A stretch of 64,000 nucleotides of DNA, from the IMG/VR virus record IMGVR_UViG_3300009320_000004, positions 58,782 to 122,781 of that record, one strand, 5' to 3'. Source of the stretch: a virus. Positions 1 through 8,723 of the stretch are shown here, in pieces. Below the pieces are notes generated by a model. The model was not told the origin of the DNA, searched no databases, and saw only the letters and a program-made list of their open reading frames with translations. Within the stretch, counting starts at the first letter, position 1. The number at the start of each line of letters is the position of its first letter. A program made the position numbers and the translations under genes.

Positions 1-761
1 TCAATGGGGAGACGAAGAAGGTGAAGGGCAAGGACACCGGGCTGCCGCTGGTGGACGTGGACCACCATCCCGACACGGGCGAGGACTTCATCGACCCCGA
101 GTCCAAGATGCCGTTCAAGGCCAGCCTTCAAGCATCCACAGGTAAGCCGTGGCCGTGGCCCTACGGCAAGATTCACATCGAGGTGGCCGACCCCGACAAG
201 TCCGACTTCACCTTGGCGGACCTGCGGCACCGGGCAGAGGTCATCTACACCCAGACTCCGTTCCGCACTATCTTCGTGGACCATGTGGGCCTTATGTCCC
301 CCCGGAAGTGGGTGTCCAGCACGACCGACCGGCTGAACGAAATCATCCGTGACCTCAAGCGGCTGGCCATGTCGTTCCACCGTGGGCAGGGCATCGCCAC
401 CGTGGCCCTGTTCCAAATTAACCGCGAGGGCTACAAGGCCGCGACGAAGCGGAAGGAGAAGGGCGGCAGGCCGTCCTACGACCTCACCCACCTGTCCTAC
501 GCGAACGAGGCGGAGCGGAGTGCCGACATCGTGACTACCTCGTGGATTGACAAGGACCTCATCAAGGCGAACCGGGTGCAGTACCAAAATCTCAAGAACC
601 GGGACGGAGCGCCGTTCGAGATGTTCGACGCACGGGTGGAGTGGCCCTGTCGCCGCATCCTGACATGCCACGAGGTGACGATGACGCCGCAAGAGAACGC
701 GGCGGTCGGGGACGCTATCGACGAGCAGGAGATGAAGAACTTGGACTTGGACGAGGTTTAG
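1..761 (+). CDS. dnaB: Replicative DnaB-type helicase, C-terminal part (5' end outside window)
   Basis: The frame is open from the first bases of the window, so this is the 3' part of a longer gene; the GTG at 21 is probably internal. RecA-fold hexameric helicase landmarks are visible: a Walker B strand ending IFVDHVGLM, an LFQINREG motif that fits the DnaB sensor region, an EAERSADIV helix, and a KNRDG loop near the C terminus where DnaB proteins have their conserved basic loop. The Walker A motif would lie upstream of the window. The role is unwinding at the phage fork, alongside the zinc-finger primase module and polymerase encoded just downstream. The C-terminal tail is acidic. Confidence 0.85.
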   Translation, partial: NGETKKVKGKDTGLPLVDVDHHPDTGEDFIDPESKMPFKASLQASTGKPWPWPYGKIHIEVADPDKSDFTLADLRHRAEVIYTQTPFRTIFVDHVGLMSPRKWVSSTTDRLNEIIRDLKRLAMSFHRGQGIATVALFQINREGYKAATKRKEKGGRPSYDLTHLSYANEAERSADIVTTSWIDKDLIKANRVQYQNLKNRDGAPFEMFDARVEWPCRRILTCHEVTMTPQENAAVGDAIDEQEMKNLDLDEV

Positions 762-770
762 GAGCCAGAG

Positions 771-1037
771 ATGAAATGGGCCATTCTGATACTCGTCCTC
801 GTGTGCTGGTCTGGCGAGCTGCACGCGAAGATTAACCCTCCCAAGCCCGGCGTCGTGGTGCGCTCCATCGAGTCCACCAAGTACAAGTGCGGCTCCCCGC
901 TGTGCGAGGAGTACGTGCTGGCGCAGGACCGGGCGGAGAGCCTCAAGAGGGCGCTGGCAGCCGCCAAGAGGGAAGCTGCGGCGCTGAAGAAGCGGTGCCG
1001 GAGGGAGTGCCGCACATGGGAGCCTCCGACCGACTAG
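771..1037 (+). CDS. Small exported or membrane-anchored protein with basic coiled coil
   Basis: Starts 9 bases after the helicase stop, with AGGAG just upstream. The 88-residue product opens with a hydrophobic segment of about 17 residues ending in HA, which fits a signal peptide or N-terminal anchor; there is no good lipobox. The C-terminal half is a lysine/arginine-rich helix, probably a coiled coil, preceded by a Cys pair (CGSPLCEE). Size and layout resemble spanin-like or periplasmic phage proteins, but nothing assigns a function. The 3' end overlaps the next gene by 22 bases. Confidence 0.6.
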   Translation: MKWAILILVLVCWSGELHAKINPPKPGVVVRSIESTKYKCGSPLCEEYVLAQDRAESLKRALAAAKREAAALKKRCRRECRTWEPPTD

Positions 1038-1453
1038 AGCGGCCAAGATTCTACCACCAGACCACCTCTGAGCGGTGGGCGGAGATACAGCGCGAGGGTG
1101 TCCTCTGGGGCAGCCCCCTGTTCTGGCGGACGGGAGAGAAAGGGGGATACCGCTACACCTACCTCTCCCCGACCCTGTTCTACGACGACCCCAAGTTCGA
1201 TGTCGTCCTTGAAGTCGAGTACACGCCGGTCGGTATTGATGGGCCGGATGGCGTTGGCATCGACAACTACGGGTTCGACCCGCCGGAGGGGATGCACTGC
1301 TTCCAGTTCAGCGTCTTCGTGCCAATCCCCCTTTCGCAGGTACGGGTCATCGACCCCGCTACGATGCCCCCACCGGACGAGCTGATAGCGGCGTCGCGGC
1401 TGCTGAAACCCCCGGCAAAGTCAGGGGGGCCGAGTCCTTCTGCCAAGGGGTAG
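1016..1453 (+). CDS. Putative ADP-ribosyltransferase-fold protein (KptA/DarT-like core)
   Basis: ATG 1016 is chosen because the frame upstream is a shadow of the preceding gene; the product is 145 residues. The start FYHQTTSERWAEIQREGVLW resembles the opening of small ADP-ribosyltransferase folds (H after an aromatic, then a helix ending in a Gly-containing turn). It is followed by TYLSPTLFYDD, like the YLSP/YLTP strand that carries the second catalytic-site residue in KptA- and DarT-type proteins, then several beta strands (DVVLEVEY, CFQFSVFVPI). That supports an NAD-binding ART-like fold only by motif resemblance. Substrate and activity are unknown; it could be a degenerate binding domain. 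Confidence 0.45.
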   Translation: MGASDRLERPRFYHQTTSERWAEIQREGVLWGSPLFWRTGEKGGYRYTYLSPTLFYDDPKFDVVLEVEYTPVGIDGPDGVGIDNYGFDPPEGMHCFQFSVFVPIPLSQVRVIDPATMPPPDELIAASRLLKPPAKSGGPSPSAKG

Positions 1454-1480
1454 AAGAGATGTCTCTTACCGGGCAAGACG

Positions 1481-2083
1481 ATGGCGACACGCAACGAACG
1501 ACGCAAGGATAGGGTCAAGAACGACATTCCCATCGCCCAACTTCTGTTGGACCTCGGATACCCCGTTCGAGGCGACAGCGGCGACCGGGAGGAGCAGTTC
1601 CCCTGCGACATGCACGGGGACGGGCTGGACAACAAGCCCTCCGCCCGTATCTACCCCGAAAGCAACTCGTGGTACTGCTTCGCCTGTGGTGTCGCCCGTG
1701 ACACCATCGACACCGTGCAGGCCAAGCACGACCTCACTTTCATGCAGGCCCTCGACTGGTTGGAGAAGAAGTACGGCCTCACCCCCATGTCCTTCGAGCC
1801 GGAGGACTACGAGCTGTCCCCGGTCCAGCAGGCCCAGAAAGACCTCGCTGCAAAATTGGACACGACCAAGAGCTTCGAGGATGACGCCAAGCAGTACCGG
1901 GCGTTCCTCAACAGCCTGACCATGGACCGTGACCTCCCGATGACGATGACTTTGAGGTTCTGGGAGGGACTTGACCAGCTTTGCTACTGGCTGACGAAGG
2001 AGCTGATACCCGAGACGAAGGCACGGCTGGCCCTCAAGGAACTTTACGGACGGTTGGAGCTGGCCGCCAAGGAAGCGATGTGA
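1481..2083 (+). CDS. CHC2 zinc-finger primase module without TOPRIM domain
   Basis: The N-terminal ~90 residues match the DnaG zinc-binding domain: DIPIAQLLLDLGY, then a Cys/His knuckle (FPCDMHGDG), a PSARIYPE strand and a second knuckle (WYCFACG). These define a CHC2-type finger that reads single-stranded template in DnaG and T7 gp4. The protein is only 200 residues and has no visible TOPRIM/RNA polymerase domain; the rest is helical. It therefore probably acts as a template-recognition subunit, with catalysis supplied elsewhere. It sits between the helicase and polymerase genes. Its stop overlaps the next start (ATGTGA). Confidence 0.8.
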   Translation: MATRNERRKDRVKNDIPIAQLLLDLGYPVRGDSGDREEQFPCDMHGDGLDNKPSARIYPESNSWYCFACGVARDTIDTVQAKHDLTFMQALDWLEKKYGLTPMSFEPEDYELSPVQQAQKDLAAKLDTTKSFEDDAKQYRAFLNSLTMDRDLPMTMTLRFWEGLDQLCYWLTKELIPETKARLALKELYGRLELAAKEAM

Positions 2084-2514
2084 GAATCGTCGAGTACACC
2101 CTCGACACCCCCGAGTTCGGCATCGTGCTGTTGGGTCGGCCCCTCCCTGTCGCGGGCGACTCGTGGGGATGCCTCGCGCCGCTTCGAGGGACCGCGTGGG
2201 AGAGCCTCTTCCCGACTGTGACCGGGGAGAACCTGTCCAACGCCATCCACGGCCACGCCAAGCCCCTGATGGAGTCCATCGGGCCGGACCCCCGCAGCCT
2301 GATGAGGCTCGTCCCAGAACCTCGACTGTGCGCGGACATCAAGACCTGCGTGATGCGGGCAGAGAAGAAATGCCACCCCTGCAAGAAAGTCCCGGACTGT
2401 TATCTGGCTCCGGGGCTGGATATGGACGCTCAGGCCGCCGCCAGCGTGGTTGTGCTGGCGTGGAGGGAAGGGCGGTATATTGTAATCGTAGAAGGGGATG
2501 AGTTCAGCCTCTAA
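2080..2514 (+). CDS. Cys-rich hypothetical protein of the replication operon
   Basis: The start is placed at GTG 2080, overlapping the primase stop by four bases, which points to translational coupling. The 144-residue product has a central cysteine cluster (CADIKTC, then CHPCKKVPDC) that could bind zinc or an iron-sulfur cluster, flanked by beta-rich stretches and a C-terminal strand pair (YIVIVEGDEF). No family was recognised. Coupling to the primase module and position just before the polymerase gene suggest a replication-associated role, by context only. Confidence 0.6.
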   Translation: MRIVEYTLDTPEFGIVLLGRPLPVAGDSWGCLAPLRGTAWESLFPTVTGENLSNAIHGHAKPLMESIGPDPRSLMRLVPEPRLCADIKTCVMRAEKKCHPCKKVPDCYLAPGLDMDAQAAASVVVLAWREGRYIVIVEGDEFSL

Positions 2515-2558
2515 TTCGGGTAGGAGGACTGTGAGACACCCCACACCACGGAGATGAG

Positions 2559-5447
2559 ATGGCAGGCGATGACTGGGATGCCCAGATTCCTGAAGCGTTC
2601 GAGGTGACAGACCACTACCAGAACCCCGGTGTCAAGCATCGGGACTGGATGGACGAAAAGGTGTTCACCCTTGCCACGGTGGACAATCTCACGGCCCTCA
2701 TCGACACCTGCATCGCGGCTGACCGATTCTCCCTCGACTTGGAAACGTCGGGCCTCGACAACCGGGTGCTGTGCTTCGACGATGGCACCCGGCGGACCGT
2801 GGACCAGATTGCGGGGGTCTGCCTGTCCCCGGACGGTGTGAACGGCTACTACGTTCCGCTCCGGCACGTCCGGGTGAGCGAGACTGGTGGTCGGACTCCC
2901 CTCGAATGCAATATCCCCATGGCCCTCTTCGACAAGGAGTTCCGACGGCTTATTGCTGCCGTCGATGCGGGCGAGACGGTCGCCATCTTCCACAACGGAA
3001 AGTTCGACCAAGAGTTCCTTCAGTTCCCCGGCGGAAAGCCCTACGGCGAGTGGGACAAGCCGAGCCACTGGGAGGACACCCTCATCCTCGCCTACCTCCG
3101 CAACTCCCGTGAACGGGACAAGAGGCTCAAGTCGCTGTCCAAGGTGGAGCTGGGAATCGACCAAGTGGAGCTGGTCGAGCTGTTCCCGGAGGACACGCCG
3201 AAGGATAAGCTCGACTTCTCGACCCTCGACCCGACCGACCAAGGCGTCCTCTGGTACGGCGGGGGCGACGGTATCTGTACGTGGCTGCTCTACGACGTGC
3301 TGGCCCCGCCGGTCCTCAACAACGACACCGACGGGCGCAACCAGAAAATCGTCTACCAGATTGAGAAGGGATGCGTTGCCGCGACCCGGTGGATGGAGCG
3401 AAACCAGATTCACGTTGACATCGGGAAGGTCCGTGAACTGGTCAATCTCGGCCAGCAGGAATGGTTCGACTCCATCGTGGAGGTCTACCGGGCGGCCAGC
3501 GAACTCCTTGGCCGGAACGTGATGCCCGGCAAGTACAAGGCACTCACCAAAAAGTTCGACGCCACCGACCCCCACAGTCTTCTGCCGGTGCAGCTCAAGC
3601 GGGCAGAGGCGAGAGGCAAGGCGGAGTACCCGGACCCGCCGGGAAAAATCAAGGACGACAACCGGAACAAGACCTTCCCGCTCATCTACGACGTGAACGC
3701 CCCGAAGCAACTGGGGCAGATGTTCGACGAGATGGGTGTGCCGGGTCTGCGCCTGACGGAGAAGAGTGGCCAAATCAAGACCTCGAAGGACGAAATCGAG
3801 CGCGTCATCGAGGAGGCGGGCAAGAAGTTCCCGTTCATGGGCCTCATCAAGCGGTTCAGGGAAGTCAGCAAGGCGTTGTCCGGCTACCTCAACCCGATGC
3901 TCCTCGCGTGCGACCCCGACAACCACACGATGCGAATCAACTTCAACGGCCACAAGGTCGATACGGGCCGGTTCTCCACCCCGGCCAAGGACAAGAACCG
4001 GGGCCACCTTCAGGGCTGGCCGCAGGTCAACCTGCAATCCATCCCGGCCACCTACGACCCGAACCGCCCGGAGTGTATGACCCGACTGCGGGAGTGCATC
4101 ACGGCCCGCAAGAAGGGTGCGTACATCGTGGCCATCGACTACGCGGGCGTCGAGCTTCGCCTCGTTACCAACCTGTCCTACGAGCCGCTGTGGCTGGCGG
4201 AATTCTTCCACTGCGCCGAATGCGACCGGACCTTCGAGAAGGGTGACGGTGAAGGGACGCCGATGCCCCCTCCGGCCCGCTGCCCCAACTGCGGCTCCGA
4301 CAAGATTGGCGACCTTCACACCCTGACCGCTCTGTCCCTGTTCGGGGATGACGCCATGTCCAAGGACAACTGGAAGGCGCTCCGGGGCGATGCCAAGGCC
4401 ACTAACTTCCTCCTGTGCTACGGCGGAGGTGGGGCCGCTGTATCCCGCAGGACCGGCGTGGACAAGAACGAGGGCTGGCGCATAAAAAACGCCTTCGACC
4501 GGACCTATCTGGGCCTCAAACGCTGGTGGCACACCCAGCACACCTTCGCCAAGCAGCACGGGTTCGTGCGGACGGCCATGGGCCGCAAGTATCCGGTGCC
4601 GGACATCAACAACCAAGATGGCGGCTTCCGGTCCAAGGCCGAGCGCAACTCCGTGAACGGCCCGATTCAAGGGACCAGCGCCGACATCACCAAGACCGCC
4701 ATGGTCCTCGTCTACAAGCTCTGCAAGAAGCGTGGCTGGCTCGACAAGGTGATGATGATTATCACCATGCACGATGAGCTGGTCTTCGAGATGGACGGCG
4801 ACGTGATGCAGGAAGCCATCAAGGCCATCATCCCGGTCATGACCCGCAACCCCTACGTCCTCAACCGCAAGTGGCCCATCCCGCTCACCTGTGACGTGGA
4901 AATCGGCCACGACTGGACGGTGCCGTGGGACTTGAACTCCATGCACTTCGGAGAGGTCAAGTTCATCGGGAACAAGAAAATCAAGGGCGCGAAGAAGACC
5001 CCCGACGGCCACCGCTGGGAAGACCTGCAATGCTACCCGGACGAGCTGGTGCCGTGGTTCGGGGAGGAGGAAGCCGCTTCAGCCGATGCCAGTCTTGCCT
5101 CGACCATGAACAGGGTGGGCGGGGAAGACGATGACCAGCCCCCGCCGAGCGCCCCTTCCGGTCCAGCCGAACCCGCACCGGAGACAGCCGCGACGGGCGC
5201 ACAAGTGGCAGAGGAAATCCCCGTCCCGGAGGGTGAAGCGTTCGAGTTCCGTCTCACCGTACCGCTCACCGTGGGTACAATGGAGAGACTGGCAGGGGTG
5301 CTTGCCCGGACCCGTGACCGAGGAACCCGCATCTTGAAGCTGTTGGCCAACGACGGCACCCCGCTGGACCTCTCCGCAGCCTTCGGGGAAGAGGTGCAGG
5401 TCCACTACAATCATTTCATGTCATTGGCGGAGCTGGATGGACTCTGA
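2559..5447 (+). CDS. polA: Family A DNA polymerase with 3'-5' exonuclease and zinc-ribbon insertion
   Basis: A 962-residue replicative polymerase of the Pol I type. The exonuclease domain shows LDLETSGLD (about residue 59), FHNGKFDQEFL (about 145) and YGGGDG (about 234). Polymerase motif A is DYAGVELRL (about 527), closer to the T7 form than to DYSQIELR. Motif B is RGDAKATNFLLCYGG (about 608) and motif C is TMHDELVFEM (about 738). Between motifs A and B lies an unusual four-cysteine insertion (CAEC...CPNC, about 552-577) that looks like a zinc ribbon. The last ~150 residues are a proline-rich linker plus a small extra domain. No 5'-3' exonuclease domain is present. ATG 2559 has GGAG upstream. 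Confidence 0.93.
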   Translation: MAGDDWDAQIPEAFEVTDHYQNPGVKHRDWMDEKVFTLATVDNLTALIDTCIAADRFSLDLETSGLDNRVLCFDDGTRRTVDQIAGVCLSPDGVNGYYVPLRHVRVSETGGRTPLECNIPMALFDKEFRRLIAAVDAGETVAIFHNGKFDQEFLQFPGGKPYGEWDKPSHWEDTLILAYLRNSRERDKRLKSLSKVELGIDQVELVELFPEDTPKDKLDFSTLDPTDQGVLWYGGGDGICTWLLYDVLAPPVLNNDTDGRNQKIVYQIEKGCVAATRWMERNQIHVDIGKVRELVNLGQQEWFDSIVEVYRAASELLGRNVMPGKYKALTKKFDATDPHSLLPVQLKRAEARGKAEYPDPPGKIKDDNRNKTFPLIYDVNAPKQLGQMFDEMGVPGLRLTEKSGQIKTSKDEIERVIEEAGKKFPFMGLIKRFREVSKALSGYLNPMLLACDPDNHTMRINFNGHKVDTGRFSTPAKDKNRGHLQGWPQVNLQSIPATYDPNRPECMTRLRECITARKKGAYIVAIDYAGVELRLVTNLSYEPLWLAEFFHCAECDRTFEKGDGEGTPMPPPARCPNCGSDKIGDLHTLTALSLFGDDAMSKDNWKALRGDAKATNFLLCYGGGGAAVSRRTGVDKNEGWRIKNAFDRTYLGLKRWWHTQHTFAKQHGFVRTAMGRKYPVPDINNQDGGFRSKAERNSVNGPIQGTSADITKTAMVLVYKLCKKRGWLDKVMMIITMHDELVFEMDGDVMQEAIKAIIPVMTRNPYVLNRKWPIPLTCDVEIGHDWTVPWDLNSMHFGEVKFIGNKKIKGAKKTPDGHRWEDLQCYPDELVPWFGEEEAASADASLASTMNRVGGEDDDQPPPSAPSGPAEPAPETAATGAQVAEEIPVPEGEAFEFRLTVPLTVGTMERLAGVLARTRDRGTRILKLLANDGTPLDLSAAFGEEVQVHYNHFMSLAELDGL

Positions 5448-5889
5448 GCCACTTGATGTAGCCGAGCTAACACGCCGGGTTCGGATTCTGGAAGGGGCGC
5501 TCGGAATCGACCTCGACAGTACGGACGCCTGTTCGGGCGACCCTGAGAATTGCGACGCCGACCCATGCAGCACGGACCGATGCCCGCTTTTCAACAACAC
5601 CCCGCAGCAAATGGCCCGCACTCTTGGTAAAGTATCCAAGGACTTGACCCTCCTTACACACCTCGTCGAGGTCTTGCAGGGCGCTGGGGTCATCAAGCCC
5701 GAGATGCTTCGTAAGGCGGCCCTGCTGGCTCGGTTGGCGGAAGTTCAGGAGGACCTCCGCCAGAGTGACGAGGCTCTCCTGACTGTGGCGTCTGGGGGGA
5801 TTGTGCAGCAGACTCTCGGAGCTGGGGCGGAGGCACTCAAACAGGAACAGGCTCGCCTGCGGCGGGAGCTTGAGGAGCTTTCCAAATGA
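5437..5889 (+). CDS. Hypothetical coiled-coil protein
   Basis: Overlaps the polymerase stop by 11 bases, so it is probably co-translated with it. The 150-residue product begins with a heptad-like helix, followed by a short Cys-rich stretch (CSGDPENCDADPCSTDRC) and a long C-terminal helix rich in Glu, Arg and Gln that should form a coiled coil. No known family was recognised. It is the first of several small, overlapping genes forming one operon downstream of the polymerase. Confidence 0.6.
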   Translation: MDSEPLDVAELTRRVRILEGALGIDLDSTDACSGDPENCDADPCSTDRCPLFNNTPQQMARTLGKVSKDLTLLTHLVEVLQGAGVIKPEMLRKAALLARLAEVQEDLRQSDEALLTVASGGIVQQTLGAGAEALKQEQARLRRELEELSK

Positions 5890-6299
5890 TGAGGACAGTG
5901 GGGGCGGCCATCGCCAAGTTCGGGAGTGTCCGGCTCGTCTGTGTCCATTGGCGAACCTTCCCCCCGAAGGCCGCCATCATGGAGCTGGAATTTCCCATCG
6001 AGGAACTCCGGGCCTCGAAGAAAATCGAGGAGGAAGACTACCAGCGGTATCTGGTCTGGAAACGCATCTGTGGCCTGCTGAAGATGAACAGGAGGAGATG
6101 CCGAAAATGCCCGCATGTCCGCTTTCTAGATGCCAACGGAAACCCGACACTGAGGAAGCTCGACGGGAGTGGTCCTGTCCCCATCGTGGACCTGCCGACC
6201 TTGGAGAATCGGAGTCGGAGAGCGCCCACCCACTTGACGGTGAAGAAGTCCAGAACGGCCCAGTTGCCGCTGAAGCCCGTAGGGGGTAAAGATGGCTGA
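5886..6299 (+). CDS. Hypothetical protein with Cys knuckle
   Basis: ATGATG at 5886 overlaps the upstream stop. The 137-residue product has an alpha/beta start (VRLVCVHWRTFPP), a helical middle and one knuckle-like segment (RRRCRKCPHVRF); the C-terminal ~50 residues are basic and low in predicted structure. Family unknown. Overlaps at both ends mark it as part of the polymerase operon. Confidence 0.55.
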   Translation: MMRTVGAAIAKFGSVRLVCVHWRTFPPKAAIMELEFPIEELRASKKIEEEDYQRYLVWKRICGLLKMNRRRCRKCPHVRFLDANGNPTLRKLDGSGPVPIVDLPTLENRSRRAPTHLTVKKSRTAQLPLKPVGGKDG

Positions 6300-7038
6300 C
6301 CTCCTCGACCAGTGCATCGACGACCTGTCCGCGCCCGGTTCGGAACGTGACTTCAATGCGTTTCAGGAGACATTCTGTAAGCGTTGCCGCAACCCGGATT
6401 GCATCCATGCCAAGTGGGCGGACGACAAGTTCAGCGCCCGTGTGGCGACACAGGTGGACCGTTTCTTCGGCTCGCCCCAGATTGCCGCAGGCGAGAATCC
6501 CAAGTACGCCAAGATTGTGGACTTTCAGGACTGCTTCCGCGAGGCCATCCGGCTCGAAGCCGCCGACCGGGCGGGCGACTGGGAAGTCCCCGAAGTGGAC
6601 ATCGACGACGGGGAGTCCGAGGTCGCCAAGGTGGGGGTCACGAACCACGTAGACGATGCCGTCCGGCAACTGGCCAAGGTGAAAGGGCAGGCAGAACCTA
6701 ATCTCCCGGACCCGGCAGAGGCCGCCACACAGGACTTCGTGGCGGAGACTGAGACTCTCATGGAGGAAGAAGCCGGGGCGGAACCATCCGAGGAGGAAGC
6801 CCCGGCGGAGCCGGAACCCGAACCGCAGGCACGCCCCGAAGCGGCTCCCCCTCCGGCCACCATGGGCCGTGGCAACACCCCCGTCCCGGACCGGGGTATC
6901 GTCATCGGGGACGGCCCGGCTCCGACGGCGAAGAAGAAGCCCGGAGCGGATGGGGATGCGTGGACGCCCAAGAAAGGAACCAAGAAGGTCGCCCCCGGAG
7001 CAACCGTTCGCATGGGAGATGGTGATGCTAAAGAATGA
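6292..7038 (+). CDS. Hypothetical protein with N-terminal Cys/His motif and long acidic linker
   Basis: Residues 1-110 appear folded and contain CKRCRNPDCIHAKW, a compact possible metal site, with the notable sequence DKFSARVATQVDRFF after it. Residues ~125-200 are Glu/Pro-rich and probably disordered; the C-terminal ~45 residues are Lys-rich. The start overlaps the previous gene by eight bases. No function could be assigned. Confidence 0.6.
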   Translation: MADLLDQCIDDLSAPGSERDFNAFQETFCKRCRNPDCIHAKWADDKFSARVATQVDRFFGSPQIAAGENPKYAKIVDFQDCFREAIRLEAADRAGDWEVPEVDIDDGESEVAKVGVTNHVDDAVRQLAKVKGQAEPNLPDPAEAATQDFVAETETLMEEEAGAEPSEEEAPAEPEPEPQARPEAAPPPATMGRGNTPVPDRGIVIGDGPAPTAKKKPGADGDAWTPKKGTKKVAPGATVRMGDGDAKE

Positions 7039-8113
7039 AGACCTCTACCGGACTATCTCGGCTTTGGCTGAGAAAATCATCGAGAATCACCCTGCCCTGA
7101 AAGACATCATGGACAGGGCAGCCGAAGGATTCATCACCGAAGAGGAGGCCATGGCGGCGATAGCCACCTTCACCATTGAGAACCCCGCTGTCGAGTCAGA
7201 GCTGCTCGCGCTGGCTCTGACCGAGCCGTACTCGACGATGACCCTTGACGAGCTTTCGGAAGTACCCAAGGGCCTGTTCCAGTCCCGCCCCGACGGCCTC
7301 TTGCGGATGAACCCACTCGTCGAGGCGGCACTCGCGGAACGCGCCCAGTTCGACGGCGACATGCCAGAACTGCGAACCGGACAGATGACAGAGGGTGTGC
7401 GCCCCTCTGTCTCCGTAGACACCGACGCACGGAACCCGGTCGCCGTGGGCCGGATGCTGGACAAGGCCGCCGACGAGATGGGGGAGAAGGTCGCGGCCCA
7501 CGAAGGCGGACGCCGCCAGCTCATCGAGCAAGTCGCCATGGGGGACAAGCAAGCTCTCGCCCTCGTTGAAAAACATGGCGAGCTGGTCCGCTCCGCCGAC
7601 GGGACACCCGACACAGCGGCCATGCTGAGGGGGTCTGCCGAAACGGACCTCCCCGAGTACCGGCGGGGTCAAGTCCCGGCCCCTGTCAAGACCGCCAAGC
7701 CCACGGGAGCAGAGCTGTTGCTCATGACCCCCAAGGAACGCCAGCAAGCCGCATGGGGGTTCCTGTCCACGACGCAAGGTCGTCGGTCCGGTGTCGCTAC
7801 TGTCCGGCATCTCGTGGCCGAGGGCCTGCGGAAGAAAGGACTGGCCATCACCGAGCGCGACTTCGACAAGGCCACCCCCGCAGAGGAGCCGGTTGCCCTG
7901 CACGAGTGGACAGTCTCACTGGGCGGAGCCGCTGCACATCAGGAATCTTTCTCCATCGTGGACACGGCTGCCTGCGTGCTGGTCGCGGCGCTTATCAAGC
8001 AAGTACCCGAAGGTACTAAGGATTTCATCCTCGAAGTCACCACCGCCGACCGCTTGGAGGACCGCGCCGTGGGCTGGCGGGGCCGTCTACTGGGTGCCGG
8101 GGCACCCCAATAG
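7025..8113 (+). CDS. Hypothetical operon protein (about 362 aa)
   Basis: The frame is open from 6869 but that part shadows the preceding gene. GGAG at 7015-7018 points to ATG 7025 (ATG 7019 would be too close). The N-terminal ~110 residues are helical and acidic; the middle has an LEKHGELVRS-type helix; the C-terminal ~110 residues look like a compact alpha/beta domain (GVATVRHLVAEGLRKKG, then a strand-rich LHEWTVSLGG). No recognised family. Confidence 0.6.
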   Translation: MLKNEDLYRTISALAEKIIENHPALKDIMDRAAEGFITEEEAMAAIATFTIENPAVESELLALALTEPYSTMTLDELSEVPKGLFQSRPDGLLRMNPLVEAALAERAQFDGDMPELRTGQMTEGVRPSVSVDTDARNPVAVGRMLDKAADEMGEKVAAHEGGRRQLIEQVAMGDKQALALVEKHGELVRSADGTPDTAAMLRGSAETDLPEYRRGQVPAPVKTAKPTGAELLLMTPKERQQAAWGFLSTTQGRRSGVATVRHLVAEGLRKKGLAITERDFDKATPAEEPVALHEWTVSLGGAAAHQESFSIVDTAACVLVAALIKQVPEGTKDFILEVTTADRLEDRAVGWRGRLLGAGAPQ

Positions 8114-8120
8114 GGTAGAC
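8113..8120 (+). promoter_or_regulatory. Short GGGTAGAC box, possible -10 element
   Basis: GGGTAGAC lies 17 bases upstream of ATG 8137, right after the stop of the preceding gene. Closely similar GGGTAGA/GGGTAAA boxes precede several other transcription units in the window, which suggests a weak phage promoter. No -35 partner is obvious here. Confidence 0.35.
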
Positions 8121-8136
8121 AGGGCAGGAGGTTGTC

Positions 8137-8484
8137 ATGGCCCAAGACACACAGAACATGAACCTGACCACCGACCTGAACCACATCCTCTCCCACGCCA
8201 AGCGTTATGGCGGCTGGGTTGTCGTCCTCTGTCCCTCTACAGATGTCGCTATGAGCGCAGCTAAGATTCTGTCGGCGCTCGTGGGGGAAGCCCCGTTCTC
8301 CGGGAGGACCGCCAAGCTGGCCACCGGCAAAGTTTCCGTGGCTGCCGCGACAGACAAGGTGTTCGTGCCGGACGACCAGCCCTTCTACATCGCCTATCTG
8401 GGTTGGGACGGGACCGTCACACCCAAAGAAGCTGCGATGTGGGAGAACAAGTCCACAGGCAGCATCCAGATAGGTGAGGCTTGA
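8137..8484 (+). CDS. Hypothetical protein (115 aa)
   Basis: ATG 8137 is preceded by GGCAGGAGG. The 115-residue product looks like a small alpha/beta domain (GGWVVVLCPSTDVAMSAAKI, then a surface-exposed middle and VFVPDDQPFYIAYLGW). No known family. Its stop overlaps the TTG start of the next gene. Confidence 0.55.
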   Translation: MAQDTQNMNLTTDLNHILSHAKRYGGWVVVLCPSTDVAMSAAKILSALVGEAPFSGRTAKLATGKVSVAAATDKVFVPDDQPFYIAYLGWDGTVTPKEAAMWENKSTGSIQIGEA

Positions 8485-8723
8485 GCGCGAAAGTCTGGAC
8501 TTTTCGCATCATCGGCGGTCAAGAGTTCCGAATCACCCTCCCCCAGAACCCGCCCCTCGTCCACGAAGGACGCACAACCGTCTGGAAGCTCTGCGGGGAC
8601 TCGAAGGTGGCAAATGCCGTCGCCAAGATGATGCGGACTCTGGGGGCCAAGGTCGAGGTGTTCACCGAGCAGGAAGACCCGACGCAAGCAGCGGAAAGAC
8701 GCAAGCTACTTGGGCTTGAATAG
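8481..8723 (+). CDS. Small hypothetical protein with TTG start
   Basis: The start is TTG 8481 (TTGA overlaps the upstream stop), with AGGTGAGG a few bases before it. The 80-residue product is a likely beta-beta-alpha-beta domain (VWTFRIIGGQEFRITLP, then a VANAVAKMMRTLGAKVEVF helix-strand). Its 3' end overlaps the convergent exonuclease gene by 18 bases. Confidence 0.5.
   Translation: MSAKVWTFRIIGGQEFRITLPQNPPLVHEGRTTVWKLCGDSKVANAVAKMMRTLGAKVEVFTEQEDPTQAAERRKLLGLE

Noticed and set aside
2511-5030. Long open frame (839 codons) antisense to the DNA polymerase
   Set aside because: It mirrors the polymerase's GC-rich third positions and shows no domain motifs; a shadow frame.
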